The notes below the pieces were generated by a model that did no database searches, was not told where the DNA came from, and worked only from the letters and a program-made list of their open reading frames with translations. The translations under genes were made by a program, and so were the position numbers. A stretch of DNA of 64,000 bases from Cognatundibacterium griseum (GTDB taxonomy: Bacteria > Pseudomonadota > Gammaproteobacteria > Burkholderiales > Burkholderiaceae_D), in NCBI RefSeq assembly GCF_014284195.1, contig NZ_JACOGC010000003.1:345156-409155 (forward strand), read 5' to 3'. Position 1 is the first letter of the stretch, and every line of letters begins with the position of its first letter. Of this stretch, positions 43,620-53,148 are shown one piece after another.

Positions 43620-43931
43620 TTAACCGTTGATAGATACGATTTGCAGTTCAGTGTAGTTTTGGCGGTGGCCTTGACGCTTCTGGTAATGCTTACGACGACG
43701 CATTTTGAAAATGCGTACTTTGTCGTGACGACCGTGATCTACTACCTTAGCCAGCACCGTAGCACCTGCGACCAATGGAGCACCAAATTTAATGGTCTCA
43801 CCCGCGCCCAATGCGAGCACTTGATCAATGGTGATTTCGGAGCCAATGTCTGCAGGTATCTGTTCTACTTTAAGTTTTTCACCGGCAACAACTTTATATT
43901 GTTTGCCACCGGTTTTTATGACCGCGTACAT
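43620..43931 (-). CDS. rplU: 50S ribosomal protein L21
   Basis: A 103-residue L21 ([36 protein letters not shown]). ATG 43931 with GAGG upstream is the family start; the frame stays open further upstream but crosses the promoter. Co-transcribed with rpmA from a near-consensus promoter at 44010-44038. Confidence 0.98.
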   Translation of the reverse strand: MYAVIKTGGKQYKVVAGEKLKVEQIPADIGSEITIDQVLALGAGETIKFGAPLVAGATVLAKVVDHGRHDKVRIFKMRRRKHYQKRQGHRQNYTELQIVSING

Positions 43932-44009
43932 GGGAAACCTCATCAAATAAATAAAAAGAATTTTCTCCGCCCTGCCCATTACTGCCCGGGGAATTCGGGA
44001 AAACCCCAA

Positions 44010-44038
44010 ATTATACATAGGCTGCAGCCTCAAGTCAA
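44010..44038 (-). promoter_or_regulatory. Sigma-70 promoter of rplU-rpmA
   Basis: Minus strand TTGACT (44033-44038), 17-bp spacer, perfect TATAAT (44010-44015). Leader about 70 nt. Confidence 0.88.
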
Positions 44039-44167
44039 AGACAATTTGCACATTTTTTCAGCAGCCAATATACTGCCGCTGTCCCGGAATTGAGTGAACT
44101 TTCATGCTGCACATCAAAATCCGGCGTTCTTGCTATAGGTAACAGCGCAAATTCGATGACGGCGTCG

Positions 44168-44173
44168 TATAAT
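44168..44173 (+). promoter_or_regulatory. -10 element of ispB
   Basis: Perfect TATAAT on the plus strand, start expected near 44180. The -35 region is weak. Its position excludes the ATG at 44090 as the ispB start. Confidence 0.55.
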
Positions 44174-44206
44174 CTCGCGGTCTTGGATTATTTAGCAGGA
44201 TTCCCC

Positions 44207-45187
44207 TTGTCTGCCACTGCAAACCACAACCCCATTACTGAAGTGATTGCCACGGATATGTCGGCAGTCAATCAGGTTATCCGTCAGCAATTGCATTCCG
44301 ACGTCACCCTGGTCAACCAGATTGCCGAATACATCATCAGTGCCGGCGGTAAGCGCATCCGTCCGATTCTCGTGTTGCTGATTGCCAATGCTTACGGATA
44401 TCAGGGAAAACATCATCACGAACTGGCGGCGATCGTGGAATTTATTCACACCGCAACGCTGTTGCACGATGATGTGGTCGACGAATCTTCCCTGCGGCGC
44501 GGACGCCAGACCGCCAATGCCTTATTCGGCAATGCTGCCTCGGTGCTGGTTGGCGACTTCCTGTACTCCCGCGCTTTTCAGATGATGGTGTCGATCAACA
44601 GCATGCGCGTCATGCAAATCATGGCGGATGCCACCAATGTGATTGCCGAAGGGGAAGTTCTGCAATTGCTGAATATGCATGATCCGGATGTCACCGAAGA
44701 ACGTTACCTGCAGGTTATCCGCTCCAAGACAGCCAAGCTGTTTGAAGCCGCTGCCGAAGTCGGGGCGCTGATTGCCGGCGCAAATGACGAGCAGATCAGC
44801 GCTGCGGGAGAATATGGGCGGAGCATCGGCACCGCATTTCAGTTAATCGACGATGTGCTGGACTATTCCGGAAATGCAGAAGACATCGGTAAAAATGTCG
44901 GCGATGATCTGCGTGAGGGCAAGCCAACCCTGCCCCTGATTTATCTGATGAAAAACGGCACCGATGCAGACAAAGAACTGGTGCGCTCATGCATTGAGCA
45001 GGGTGACGAATCGCAGTTTGACCGAATTCTGAGCGCCATCACCAGCTCCGGCGCGCTCGACTATACCCGGCGGGAAGCCATCCAGGCGGCGGAACGGGCC
45101 GCGGCAGCCGTCGCCACCTTGCCCGCATCGTCTTACAAAGAAGCACTCCTCACACTGAGTCAGTTTGCGGTACACCGCAATCACTGA
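44207..45187 (+). CDS. ispB: Octaprenyl diphosphate synthase
   Basis: Makes the C40 isoprenoid tail of ubiquinone. Trans-polyprenyl synthase with the first Asp-rich motif LLHDDVVDES, GGKRIRPIL near the N-terminus, and the second Asp-rich motif QLIDDVLDY. TTG 44207 is proposed as start: it gives 326 residues (family about 323), has AGGA seven bases upstream and lies just after the TATAAT at 44168. An in-frame ATG at 44090 would need transcription from further upstream. Divergent from rplU, as in many proteobacteria. Confidence 0.93.
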   Translation: MSATANHNPITEVIATDMSAVNQVIRQQLHSDVTLVNQIAEYIISAGGKRIRPILVLLIANAYGYQGKHHHELAAIVEFIHTATLLHDDVVDESSLRRGRQTANALFGNAASVLVGDFLYSRAFQMMVSINSMRVMQIMADATNVIAEGEVLQLLNMHDPDVTEERYLQVIRSKTAKLFEAAAEVGALIAGANDEQISAAGEYGRSIGTAFQLIDDVLDYSGNAEDIGKNVGDDLREGKPTLPLIYLMKNGTDADKELVRSCIEQGDESQFDRILSAITSSGALDYTRREAIQAAERAAAAVATLPASSYKEALLTLSQFAVHRNH

Positions 45188-45441
45188 TCAACCGCAACCC
45201 CGCTCAAAATACCTATTTGCGATTGCCTTGATACAGGCAGTCGCAATTCGCTCTCCCTATCGGCAATATCCAGCCGCCAGCAGCATTATTAAAGCCCCCT
45301 CCCTTCGCACAAAGGCAACAGATCACGCATCCCGCTTGCCCCCAGTTGTAAAAATAAGTAGCTGAGCTTTACAAAACAAAGTATCGGCTGCATTATCCCG
45401 AAGCAACTGATTGATTTGGCAAACTTTACCTACTAATCATT

Positions 45442-47178
45442 ATGTCCGCCGTCCCCCCCAATTCTGCATCACAGGTTTCGACACCCGGTCTGGCGAGGGC
45501 CTTATTGCAAGGTAATCTGCTGACTCCGGTGCAGGTTGACACCATTGTCAAAAAAACGCAGCAGGATAAGACTCCGTTTATTGATGAGCTGCTGCAAAGC
45601 AAACACATGAACGCGCGCGATCTGGCCAGTTTTTGTTCGGATACCTTCGGCTATCCCTTACTGGATTTAACGGTCATTAATGAAAGCCTGCTGCCGGACA
45701 AGCTGGTGGACCATAAACTCATGCAGACACAGCGCCTGCTCCCGATTGCCAAAAAGGGGAACAAGCTTGCACTGGCAGTATCCGATCCCACCAATAATTC
45801 AGCATTTGATCAGGTCAAGTTCCAGACCAGTCTGAGCATCGAACTGATCATGGTGCAGCATGACGTGCTGCTGAAATTACTGGAAAAAATCAGTAAAACC
45901 TCAGAACAGAACCTGAATGAATTGTCAGGAGACGATTTTGATCTGGATTTCAAGGACGATGATGCCACCCTCGCAGCGAATGCCGCTGCCGATGCGCAGG
46001 CCAATGAAGTCGATGATGCGCCGATAGTCCGTTTCCTGCAAAAAATGCTGGTCGACGCGATTAACATGGGCGCATCCGATCTGCATTTTGAGCCTTTCGA
46101 AAAATTTTATCGTATCCGTTTCAGGGTTGACGGCGAGTTGCGGGAAATTGCCCAGCCGCCACTGGCAATCAAAGATAAACTTTCGTCCCGGATCAAGGTT
46201 ATTTCCAAACTCGATATCTCTGAAAAACGCGTGCCGCAAGACGGCAGGATGAAACTGGTACTGAGCCCCACCAAATCGATTGATTTCCGTGTCAGCACTT
46301 TACCGACGCTGTTTGGCGAAAAAATCGTGATGCGTATTCTGGACGGCTCTCAGGCACAGATGGGGATTGATGCACTGGGTTATGACCCGGATCAGAAAGA
46401 AACCCTGATGAACGCGATCCAGCGCCCTTACGGCATGGTGCTCGTTACAGGGCCGACCGGTTCGGGAAAAACAGTTTCCCTGTATACCTGCCTGAATGTG
46501 ATCAACAAACCCGGCATCAATATTTCGACTGCCGAAGATCCCGCTGAGATTAACTTACCCGGCGTCAATCAGGTGAACGTCAACGATAAAGCCGGCCTGA
46601 CGTTTGCCGCTGCGCTCAAATCTTTCCTGCGTCAGGATCCGGACGTGATCATGGTCGGTGAGATCCGTGACCTGGAAACAGCGGATATCGCGATCAAGGC
46701 GGCGCAAACCGGTCATATGGTGTTTTCCACGCTGCACACGAACGATGCGCCATCCACGCTGACGCGTTTGATGAACATGGGCGTGGCACCGTTCAATATT
46801 GCCTCCTCGGTCATCCTGATCACCGCGCAGCGGCTGGCGCGCAGGCTCTGCACCTGCAAACGCCCGGCGGACATTCTTGACGAGGTGTTGCTGCAGGCCG
46901 GCTTTAAAGAGGAAGATCTCGACGGCAGCTGGAAACCTTACGAACCAGTTGGCTGCGAGCGTTGCAGCGGCAATGGTTATAAAGGTCGCGTCGGTATTTA
47001 TCAGCTGATGCCGATTTCGGAAGATATTGAGAGAATTATTCTCAACAGCGGCAGTGCAATGGAAATTGAAGCCCAGGCCCAGAACGAAGGCATCCGTAAC
47101 CTCCGCCAGTCCGGCCTGTTAAAAGTGAAGCAAGGACTGACCAGTCTTGAAGAAGTTCTAGGATGCACTAACGAATAA
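45442..47178 (+). CDS. pilB: Type IV pilus extension ATPase PilB
   Basis: Hexameric cytoplasmic ATPase that powers pilus assembly. The 578 residues include an N-terminal GSPII_E/MshEN domain (about 30-150), the N2 domain with ASDLHFEP (about 211), Walker A GPTGSGKT (337-344), Asp box (VINKPGINISTAEDPAE split), Walker B DPDVIMVGEIRD, His box TGHMVFSTLHTNDAP and the zinc tetracysteine CTC...CERC. First gene of pilB-pilC-pilD-coaE. A 10-bp hairpin (45219-45228/45235-45244) without U-tract lies between ispB and pilB. Confidence 0.97.
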   Translation: MSAVPPNSASQVSTPGLARALLQGNLLTPVQVDTIVKKTQQDKTPFIDELLQSKHMNARDLASFCSDTFGYPLLDLTVINESLLPDKLVDHKLMQTQRLLPIAKKGNKLALAVSDPTNNSAFDQVKFQTSLSIELIMVQHDVLLKLLEKISKTSEQNLNELSGDDFDLDFKDDDATLAANAAADAQANEVDDAPIVRFLQKMLVDAINMGASDLHFEPFEKFYRIRFRVDGELREIAQPPLAIKDKLSSRIKVISKLDISEKRVPQDGRMKLVLSPTKSIDFRVSTLPTLFGEKIVMRILDGSQAQMGIDALGYDPDQKETLMNAIQRPYGMVLVTGPTGSGKTVSLYTCLNVINKPGINISTAEDPAEINLPGVNQVNVNDKAGLTFAAALKSFLRQDPDVIMVGEIRDLETADIAIKAAQTGHMVFSTLHTNDAPSTLTRLMNMGVAPFNIASSVILITAQRLARRLCTCKRPADILDEVLLQAGFKEEDLDGSWKPYEPVGCERCSGNGYKGRVGIYQLMPISEDIERIILNSGSAMEIEAQAQNEGIRNLRQSGLLKVKQGLTSLEEVLGCTNE

Positions 47179-47193
47179 GCGGAGAGCAGTTAA

Positions 47194-48420
47194 ATGGCCA
47201 CTAATGCAGCCAAGCCAGCAAAACAAACCAAAGAAATTCTCTATGCCTGGGAAGGTAAGGATAAATTCGGAAAAACCGTGCAAGGAGAATTACGCGCCGG
47301 CGGCGAAGCGATTGTCAATGCCACGTTGCGCCGTCAGGGAATTCTGGTCACCAAGCTGAAAAAGAAAAGCTACAGTACCGGCAAAAAAATTACGGATGCA
47401 GATATCACGCTGTTTACCCGTCAGCTGGCGACCATGATGAAGGCAGGCGTGCCGCTGCTGCAATCTTTCGATATCGTGGCAAAGGGTAATGCCAATGCAT
47501 CCGTTTCCAAACTGCTGCAGGATATCCGCGCCGACGTTGAAACCGGGACTAGTCTGAATCAGGCATTTCGCAAGTATCCACTGTATTTTGACCCCCTGTT
47601 CTGCAATCTGGTCGGAGCGGGTGAGCAGGCCGGTATTCTGGAAGATCTGCTGACGCGACTGGCGCTGTACAAAGAAAAAACCATGTCGATCAAAAAGAAG
47701 ATCAAGTCCGCGCTGACTTATCCGATCGCCATTTTATCGGTTGCGTTTATTGTGACTGCGGTCATCATGATCTGGGTGGTGCCAGCCTTTAAGCAGGTGT
47801 TTACCAGCTTTGGCGCCGATCTCCCTGCGCCGACCCTGTTCGTCATGGCTGTTTCGGATTTCTTCGTCAGTTACTGGTACATCATTTTTGGTGGTCTGTT
47901 TGGCAGTGTCTATTTCTTTTTCCAGGCATGGCGCCGCTCTCTGCAAATGCAAAGAACCATGGATAGACTGCTGTTGCAGGCGCCAATCTTTGGCGCAGTC
48001 ATCCGCAAGGCGACCATTGCGCGCTGGACCAGAACGCTGGCCACGATGTTTGCGGCCGGCGTGCCTCTGGTCGAATCTCTGGATTCCGTGGGCGGTGCTG
48101 CAGGTAATGCAGTTTATCTTGATGCCACGATCAAGATCCAGACCGAAGTCAGTACCGGTACCAGCCTGACAGTGGCGATGCAGAATTCGAATGTCTTTCC
48201 GACCATGGTGACGCAGATGGTAGCGATCGGCGAAGAATCCGGTGCGCTCGACAATATGCTCGGCAAAGTCGCTGACTTTTATGAAGAGGAAGTGGATGAA
48301 GCCGTTGCGTCGTTATCCAGCCTGATGGAACCTCTGATCATGGTCATTCTGGGTGTGCTGATTGGTGGCCTGGTGGTGTCCATGTACTTACCAATTTTCA
48401 AGTTAGGCTCTGTGGTCTGA
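47194..48420 (+). CDS. pilC: Type IV pilus inner-membrane platform protein PilC
   Basis: A 408-residue polytopic protein with two repeated GspF domains (about 70-195 and 275-400; FTRQLATMMKAGVPLLQSF and WTRTLATMFAAGVPLVESL) and three to four transmembrane helices. It links PilB to the growing pilus. 15 bp after pilB; its stop overlaps the pilD start by one base. Confidence 0.96.
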   Translation: MATNAAKPAKQTKEILYAWEGKDKFGKTVQGELRAGGEAIVNATLRRQGILVTKLKKKSYSTGKKITDADITLFTRQLATMMKAGVPLLQSFDIVAKGNANASVSKLLQDIRADVETGTSLNQAFRKYPLYFDPLFCNLVGAGEQAGILEDLLTRLALYKEKTMSIKKKIKSALTYPIAILSVAFIVTAVIMIWVVPAFKQVFTSFGADLPAPTLFVMAVSDFFVSYWYIIFGGLFGSVYFFFQAWRRSLQMQRTMDRLLLQAPIFGAVIRKATIARWTRTLATMFAAGVPLVESLDSVGGAAGNAVYLDATIKIQTEVSTGTSLTVAMQNSNVFPTMVTQMVAIGEESGALDNMLGKVADFYEEEVDEAVASLSSLMEPLIMVILGVLIGGLVVSMYLPIFKLGSVV

Positions 48421-49286
48421 TGCTGTCTGAATACATTTTCTTTACCTTGCCCGGAAACCCTGTGAGCACGGCGGTCTGGGCTATTTTCGGATTACTGGTG
48501 GGCAGCTTTCTGAATGTTGTCATTTATCGCCTGCCGAAAATGATGCAGCGGGAATCAGACAATTACGTCGCCAGTGAATCAGGACAGCCGCTGCCGCATA
48601 CAGACCGTTTCAGTCTTGTGCTGCCGCGCTCGGCCTGTCCGCATTGCGGCCACCAGATCACAGCGCTGGAGAATATACCGGTGATCAGTTACCTGCTGAT
48701 CGGTGGCCGGTGCACCAGCTGCAAATCCCCGATTTCAATCCGCTATCCACTGGTCGAACTGTTCACCTGTCTCTTATCAGCAGCAATGATCTGGCATTTT
48801 GGCAGCGGCCTGGCCGGACTGTCGGCCATGGTACTGGGCTTTTTTCTGATCGCCATGACCATGATCGATGCTGACACGCAATTATTGCCGGACGACCTGA
48901 CCTTGCCTCTGATATGGTTAGGTTTGCTGGTCAATCTGAATGGCACATTCACCTCGCTGCCTTCTGCCGTGATGGGTGCAGTCGCCGGCTATCTGTCACT
49001 CTGGAGTATTTATTGGCTTTTCAAGCTCGCAACGGGCAAAGAAGGCATGGGCTACGGAGATTTTAAATTGCTGGCCGCACTCGGTGCCTGGATGGGATGG
49101 GCCATGCTGCCGGTGATTCTGCTGCTGTCTTCGGTTGTCGGTGCAGTGGTCGGGATCATCATGATCCTGTTGTCCCGCATGGGCAGAAACACCCCCCTGC
49201 CTTTCGGTCCTTATCTGGCAGGTGCCGGTCTGATCGCCTTATTCTTCGGCAAGAAACTGGTCGCCATGTATCTGGGCGGAGTTTGA
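48420..49286 (+). CDS. pilD: Prepilin peptidase/N-methyltransferase PilD
   Basis: Cleaves and N-methylates type IV prepilins and type II secretion pseudopilins in the inner membrane. The 288 residues include the methyltransferase part with two CXXC pairs (CPHC and CTSC, about 72 and 100), about eight helices, and the two catalytic aspartates in MTMIDADTQLLPD and GYGDFKLLAALGAW. Overlaps pilC by one base and coaE by one base. Confidence 0.96.
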   Translation: MLSEYIFFTLPGNPVSTAVWAIFGLLVGSFLNVVIYRLPKMMQRESDNYVASESGQPLPHTDRFSLVLPRSACPHCGHQITALENIPVISYLLIGGRCTSCKSPISIRYPLVELFTCLLSAAMIWHFGSGLAGLSAMVLGFFLIAMTMIDADTQLLPDDLTLPLIWLGLLVNLNGTFTSLPSAVMGAVAGYLSLWSIYWLFKLATGKEGMGYGDFKLLAALGAWMGWAMLPVILLLSSVVGAVVGIIMILLSRMGRNTPLPFGPYLAGAGLIALFFGKKLVAMYLGGV

Positions 49287-49909
49287 TGTCACGGCGTTTC
49301 AGTATCGGCCTGACTGGCGGTATCGGGAGCGGCAAGACCACCATCGCCAACATGTTTGCCGGGTACGGAGCGGCGATTGTGGATACCGACCTGATCGCAC
49401 ATGAACTGACCTGCCCGCAAGGACTGGCGATGCCAGCGATTCTGAGCAGATTTGGGCCGCAGTTCGTCAATCCCGATGGGTCCATGAACCGGCAACGGAT
49501 GCGCGAACATGTCTTTTCTAATCCGGATGCCAGACATCAGCTTGAACAGATTCTGCATCCGCTGATCCGGCAGCAAACCGAACAGGCAGCACAAACGACG
49601 CCTGGTCTCTACCTGATTTTCGTTGTGCCGCTACTGACTGAGTCCGGCAACTGGCGGCAGAAGGCCGACCGGATACTGGTGATCGACTGCGAAGAGCAGA
49701 CCCAGATACAAAGAGTCATGCAGCGCAATCATCTCTCGCAACAGCAGGTCATGGATATCATGCACGCGCAGGCGACCCGGCAACAAAGGGCTGAAATTGC
49801 CGATGACATAATCTTCAATGACGGTGATTTGCACCTGATCCGGCAGCACGTTTTTGAACTGCACCGGAAATATCTGCAACTGGCAGGCATCCCGCCGGAT
49901 CAGAACTGA
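49286..49909 (+). CDS. coaE: Dephospho-CoA kinase
   Basis: Last step of coenzyme A synthesis. The 207-residue P-loop kinase has GLTGGIGSGKTT (about residues 8-19), DTDLIAHEL and the lid LSQQQVMDIMHAQATRQQR. ATG 49286 overlaps the pilD stop (TGATG). Confidence 0.96.
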   Translation: MSRRFSIGLTGGIGSGKTTIANMFAGYGAAIVDTDLIAHELTCPQGLAMPAILSRFGPQFVNPDGSMNRQRMREHVFSNPDARHQLEQILHPLIRQQTEQAAQTTPGLYLIFVVPLLTESGNWRQKADRILVIDCEEQTQIQRVMQRNHLSQQQVMDIMHAQATRQQRAEIADDIIFNDGDLHLIRQHVFELHRKYLQLAGIPPDQN

Positions 49910-50035
49910 AACCGCAGCAATGTCCGGCTGGTTTGTGTGACAAAAAAATTGCACGCGGCATTTGTATTTTCCCGCAGTATGGTTCAGAATCACGTGATAC
50001 TTGTGTTGGCACAAATCTAAAACAGGGACACTATT

Positions 50036-50791
50036 TTGATTGTTTACGAATACCCTTTCAATGAGCGTATTCGCACGCTGTTGCGGTTGGAAGACCTGTA
50101 CGAAAAATTCATTTTTTTCCTGCATCAGTCTGATCCTTTACAGCATCATGTGGCGCTTTCCACCATTTTCGAAATGCTGGAAGTAGCAGGACGTGCTGAC
50201 CTCAAATCAGACCTGTTGCAGGAACTTGAGCGACAAAAGCACACATTGATCAGTTTCCGCTCCAACCCGAATGTGCAGACAGACATGCTGGACAAGGTAC
50301 TGGAAGACGTGGACCGTGCCAGCAGCGCACTGATTGCCTGCACTGGCAAGACGGGACAGAATGTACGGGACAATGAGTGGCTGATGAGTATTCGCGGCAG
50401 AACGATTATTCCCGGCGGCGCCTGCGAGTTTGATCTGCCCAGTTATCATGCCTGGCAAAAAAACCCTGCTGAAAAACGGTTTGCCGATATTTCCGCCTGG
50501 TTTGCACCGATTGCCCCTTTATTCGATGCCATTAACGTCGTACTGCGCCTGCTGCGTGAATCCGGCACCACCGCCAAAGTCGTTGCCCAGGCTGGCAGTT
50601 ATCAACAGATGCTGCAGGGGAAAATCTATCAGTTGCTGCGTGTCAGCGTAGTACAGGAACTGGGAGCGATTCCTGAAATTTCAGCCAACAAATATATGCT
50701 CTGGATACGTTTCATGTCACAGGGAGGCGATATGAAGCCCAAAGCGGTTGAAAACGATATCCCGTTTGATCTGACACTCTGTAATTTTTAA
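50036..50791 (+). CDS. zapD: Cell division protein ZapD
   Basis: Cross-links FtsZ filaments at the division ring. The 251-residue product starts [22 protein letters not shown] as other ZapD proteins do, which fixes a TTG start at 50036 with AGGGA upstream. Follows coaE by 126 bp and precedes yacG by 7 bp. Confidence 0.94.
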   Translation: MIVYEYPFNERIRTLLRLEDLYEKFIFFLHQSDPLQHHVALSTIFEMLEVAGRADLKSDLLQELERQKHTLISFRSNPNVQTDMLDKVLEDVDRASSALIACTGKTGQNVRDNEWLMSIRGRTIIPGGACEFDLPSYHAWQKNPAEKRFADISAWFAPIAPLFDAINVVLRLLRESGTTAKVVAQAGSYQQMLQGKIYQLLRVSVVQELGAIPEISANKYMLWIRFMSQGGDMKPKAVENDIPFDLTLCNF

Positions 50792-50798
50792 AGAATCC

Positions 50799-50993
50799 AT
50801 GGTTACCAAGGTAAATTGTCCGACCTGTCACGAGCAGGTTGAATGGGTGGAAGCCAGTCGCTGGCGCCCATTTTGCTCGGAGCGCTGCAAACAGATTGAT
50901 CTCGGCGCATGGGCGGAAGAAAAATACAGCATCCCGGCAGTGAATTTGCCGGAAGACCCGAATACTGACGCTTCACTGAATCCGGACGCCTGA
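50799..50993 (+). CDS. yacG: DNA gyrase inhibitor YacG
   Basis: A 64-residue zinc protein with [10 protein letters not shown] and [19 protein letters not shown] (CX2C-X15-CX3C), which in E. coli binds GyrB and blocks gyrase. Ends the coaE-zapD-yacG run; converges on the tyrR-like gene after 17 bp. Confidence 0.95.
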   Translation: MVTKVNCPTCHEQVEWVEASRWRPFCSERCKQIDLGAWAEEKYSIPAVNLPEDPNTDASLNPDA

Positions 50994-51010
50994 GCCTGCT
51001 GATTACTGCG

Positions 51011-52570
51011 CTAGCGTTTTTTCGGAATCCCGTATTTCCTGAGTTTGCCAGCGATCATGGAATGCGAGGTTTTCAGCCTGGCGGCAAGCTTCCGGCTGGA
51101 AGGGTATTGCGGATAGAGTCGTTCCAGCAGGGATTGCTCAAACAGGTCAACTGAAGCATCCCAGTCTTCGGCCACATCAAGATTCACCTCATCGGCGCTG
51201 ATGCTGCCCTCTGCCCAATCCAGGTCTGCCGCATCCAGCACCCGCTGATCCGACATAGTGATCGCCCGGAACACCACGTTCTGCAATTGCCTTACATTGC
51301 CCGGCCAGCGGTTCGACACCAGCGCCGCGCAGGCGGAGGCATTCAGGCGGCATACGGCTTTCTGCGACTGGGTGCAGGCGCGTTCGATGAAATGCGCCGC
51401 CAGCGGCAAAATGTCATCCGGACGGTCACGCAGCGCCGGCATTTCCAGATGCAGCACATTCAGCCGGTAGAACAGATCTTCCCGGAACTGACCTTCCTGC
51501 ACCATTTTCCGCAAATTACGGTGCGTCGCACTGATGATGCGGACATTGACACTGACTTCCTTGTCGCCGCCGATACGCCGGAATTTGCCGTCATTCAGAA
51601 ACCGCAGCAGTTTTGCCTGTAAATACAGGGACATTTCGCCGATTTCGTCCAGAAACACGGTTCCACCGTCGGCCATTTCAAATAAACCCGGCTTGCCGCC
51701 GCGCTGCGCGCCGGTAAATGCGCCAGACATATAGCCAAACAATTCGCTTTCTGCCAGGCTCTCCGGCAGCGCGGCACAATTCAGCTCAAGGAACGGGGCA
51801 TTGCTACGGTTACTGGCACCGTGGCAGGCTTTTGCCAGCAGCTCTTTCCCGGTGCCGGTTTCGCCGGTAATCAGCAAAGGCGCATCCACGACGGCGACCC
51901 GTGCCGCTTTTTTCTTAAGCGAACGGATTTGTTCAGATTCGCCGATGATCAGGTCAAAGCCGCTGCCAGCCGTGTTTTGCAGCGCATGAATCCGGCCGCC
52001 GATACGTGCCGGTGCATGGAATGTCAGCACGGCACCGAGCGACTTCACCAGCAAGGCCGGTTCCGGCAGCAATGGTTCAGAAACCGGTGTGACATCCATA
52101 AAAAAAGGTTCGCCGTTCAGAATCACTTCCCGGCTGGGAATGCGGAAACTGCTACGGAGCAATTCATTCTGGATTTCGGCATCATCCAGTATCTGCGACA
52201 GACTCAGGCGGCACAGACTGGCTTCCGTCATGCCCGCCACAGCAGCAGCAGCGGCATTGGCAATCACGACGCAGCCATTGCCATCAATCGCCAGCACCGG
52301 GTCTTCCATCACCGCCATGATGGTGTCCAGATGCAGGCGGCGGCGCATGCCAGGCAAAACATCGATCACCTGAATTTCGCCTACGCCGCGCACTTGCTGA
52401 CAGTCCTGCCGCAATTCCGGCAGCATGTATTCGAGCAGATCCGGACTATCGATATAAATCTGTGGCGGATCCACTTCGACCGCCACCACATTCAGGCCCC
52501 GCTTCGCGAGTACGGCCAGAATCTCATGCGCAATACCAACCCGGTCCCTGAACTGTATATTGATGCGCAT
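51011..52570 (-). CDS. TyrR/PhhR-family sigma-54-dependent activator
   Basis: A 519-residue regulator: ACT domain (1-70) for aromatic amino acid sensing, PAS domain (about 80-190), AAA+ domain with Walker A GETGTGKE (236-243), the sigma-54 contact loop GAFTGA (283-288, present here but missing in E. coli TyrR), Walker B GTVFLDEIGEM, and a C-terminal TyrR-type helix-turn-helix (about 490-519, SSRKLAARLKTSHSMIAGKLR). It resembles Pseudomonas PhhR. It is the last gene of the alr-dadA operon, whose leader has a sigma-54 promoter and TyrR-type boxes, so it probably activates its own operon. Confidence 0.92.
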   Translation of the reverse strand: MRINIQFRDRVGIAHEILAVLAKRGLNVVAVEVDPPQIYIDSPDLLEYMLPELRQDCQQVRGVGEIQVIDVLPGMRRRLHLDTIMAVMEDPVLAIDGNGCVVIANAAAAAVAGMTEASLCRLSLSQILDDAEIQNELLRSSFRIPSREVILNGEPFFMDVTPVSEPLLPEPALLVKSLGAVLTFHAPARIGGRIHALQNTAGSGFDLIIGESEQIRSLKKKAARVAVVDAPLLITGETGTGKELLAKACHGASNRSNAPFLELNCAALPESLAESELFGYMSGAFTGAQRGGKPGLFEMADGGTVFLDEIGEMSLYLQAKLLRFLNDGKFRRIGGDKEVSVNVRIISATHRNLRKMVQEGQFREDLFYRLNVLHLEMPALRDRPDDILPLAAHFIERACTQSQKAVCRLNASACAALVSNRWPGNVRQLQNVVFRAITMSDQRVLDAADLDWAEGSISADEVNLDVAEDWDASVDLFEQSLLERLYPQYPSSRKLAARLKTSHSMIAGKLRKYGIPKKR

Positions 52571-52587
52571 TGAGGAAGAGAGAAATA

Positions 52588-53148
52588 TTAATAAGGTTCG
52601 GGGATATACACACGTGGCCGCGCGTGCTGGCTGCGGAAGCCGGCAGCCGTTGCCAGTCCGCGCAAACGGCTCAGATCAAACTGCTCCAGCTGCTGTACCA
52701 CGGCGCGGTTCACGGTCATTTTAACCTGCATCATGAGCAGATCCACGCTTTGCTGGCTGCTGCTGCGGGAGGGAGAGGCCTGTTCATCAGTCGCTTCTGC
52801 ACTATCTGCGGTCTGTGCAGCGGCTTTCAGCGCGGCACGCTCTTCAGCTTCCACGAAACAGCGATACACGTCGGCCAGCGTGATGACGCCGTTGCAGTCA
52901 CGGCAATGCCAGGCATCTTTTTCCTTGGCGTCACGACCGACCAGACCATCCTTGCTCAGGGTCGACAAAATAGAACGGATCATGCGTGGCGTCTGGCCGG
53001 TGGCCTGCTGCAGGCCGGCGACCGTGGTGGCACGTGGCATGACCACCATGATCTGCGCCAGCAATTCGATCGCCGTATAAAAACGGGTATTCAGATTGCT
53101 GTCAGCAAACACTTGGGTGGAGGACAGTAATTGTTCAAACTGGCTCAT
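52588..53148 (-). CDS. Putative winged-helix regulator (Rrf2-like), unassigned
   Basis: A 186-residue protein with a winged-helix region (about residues 25-95): [53 protein letters not shown], the last resembling Rrf2 proteins. A single CRDC pair (about C82/C85) follows in the wing. A Ser/Gln-rich linker and a helical C-terminus complete it. It overlaps dadA by 4 bp (ATGA) and lies 17 bp before tyrR. Likely a second regulator of the operon; family membership is uncertain. Confidence 0.65.
   Translation of the reverse strand: MSQFEQLLSSTQVFADSNLNTRFYTAIELLAQIMVVMPRATTVAGLQQATGQTPRMIRSILSTLSKDGLVGRDAKEKDAWHCRDCNGVITLADVYRCFVEAEERAALKAAAQTADSAEATDEQASPSRSSSQQSVDLLMMQVKMTVNRAVVQQLEQFDLSRLRGLATAAGFRSQHARPRVYIPEPY

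Noticed and set aside
44090-44206. N-terminal extension of ispB from ATG 44090
   Set aside because: It would start upstream of the TATAAT at 44168 and make the protein about 40 residues longer than the family; TTG 44207 fits better.
45219-45244. Hairpin between ispB and pilB as a terminator or tRNA remnant
   Set aside because: A 10-bp stem but no U-tract and no tRNA features.
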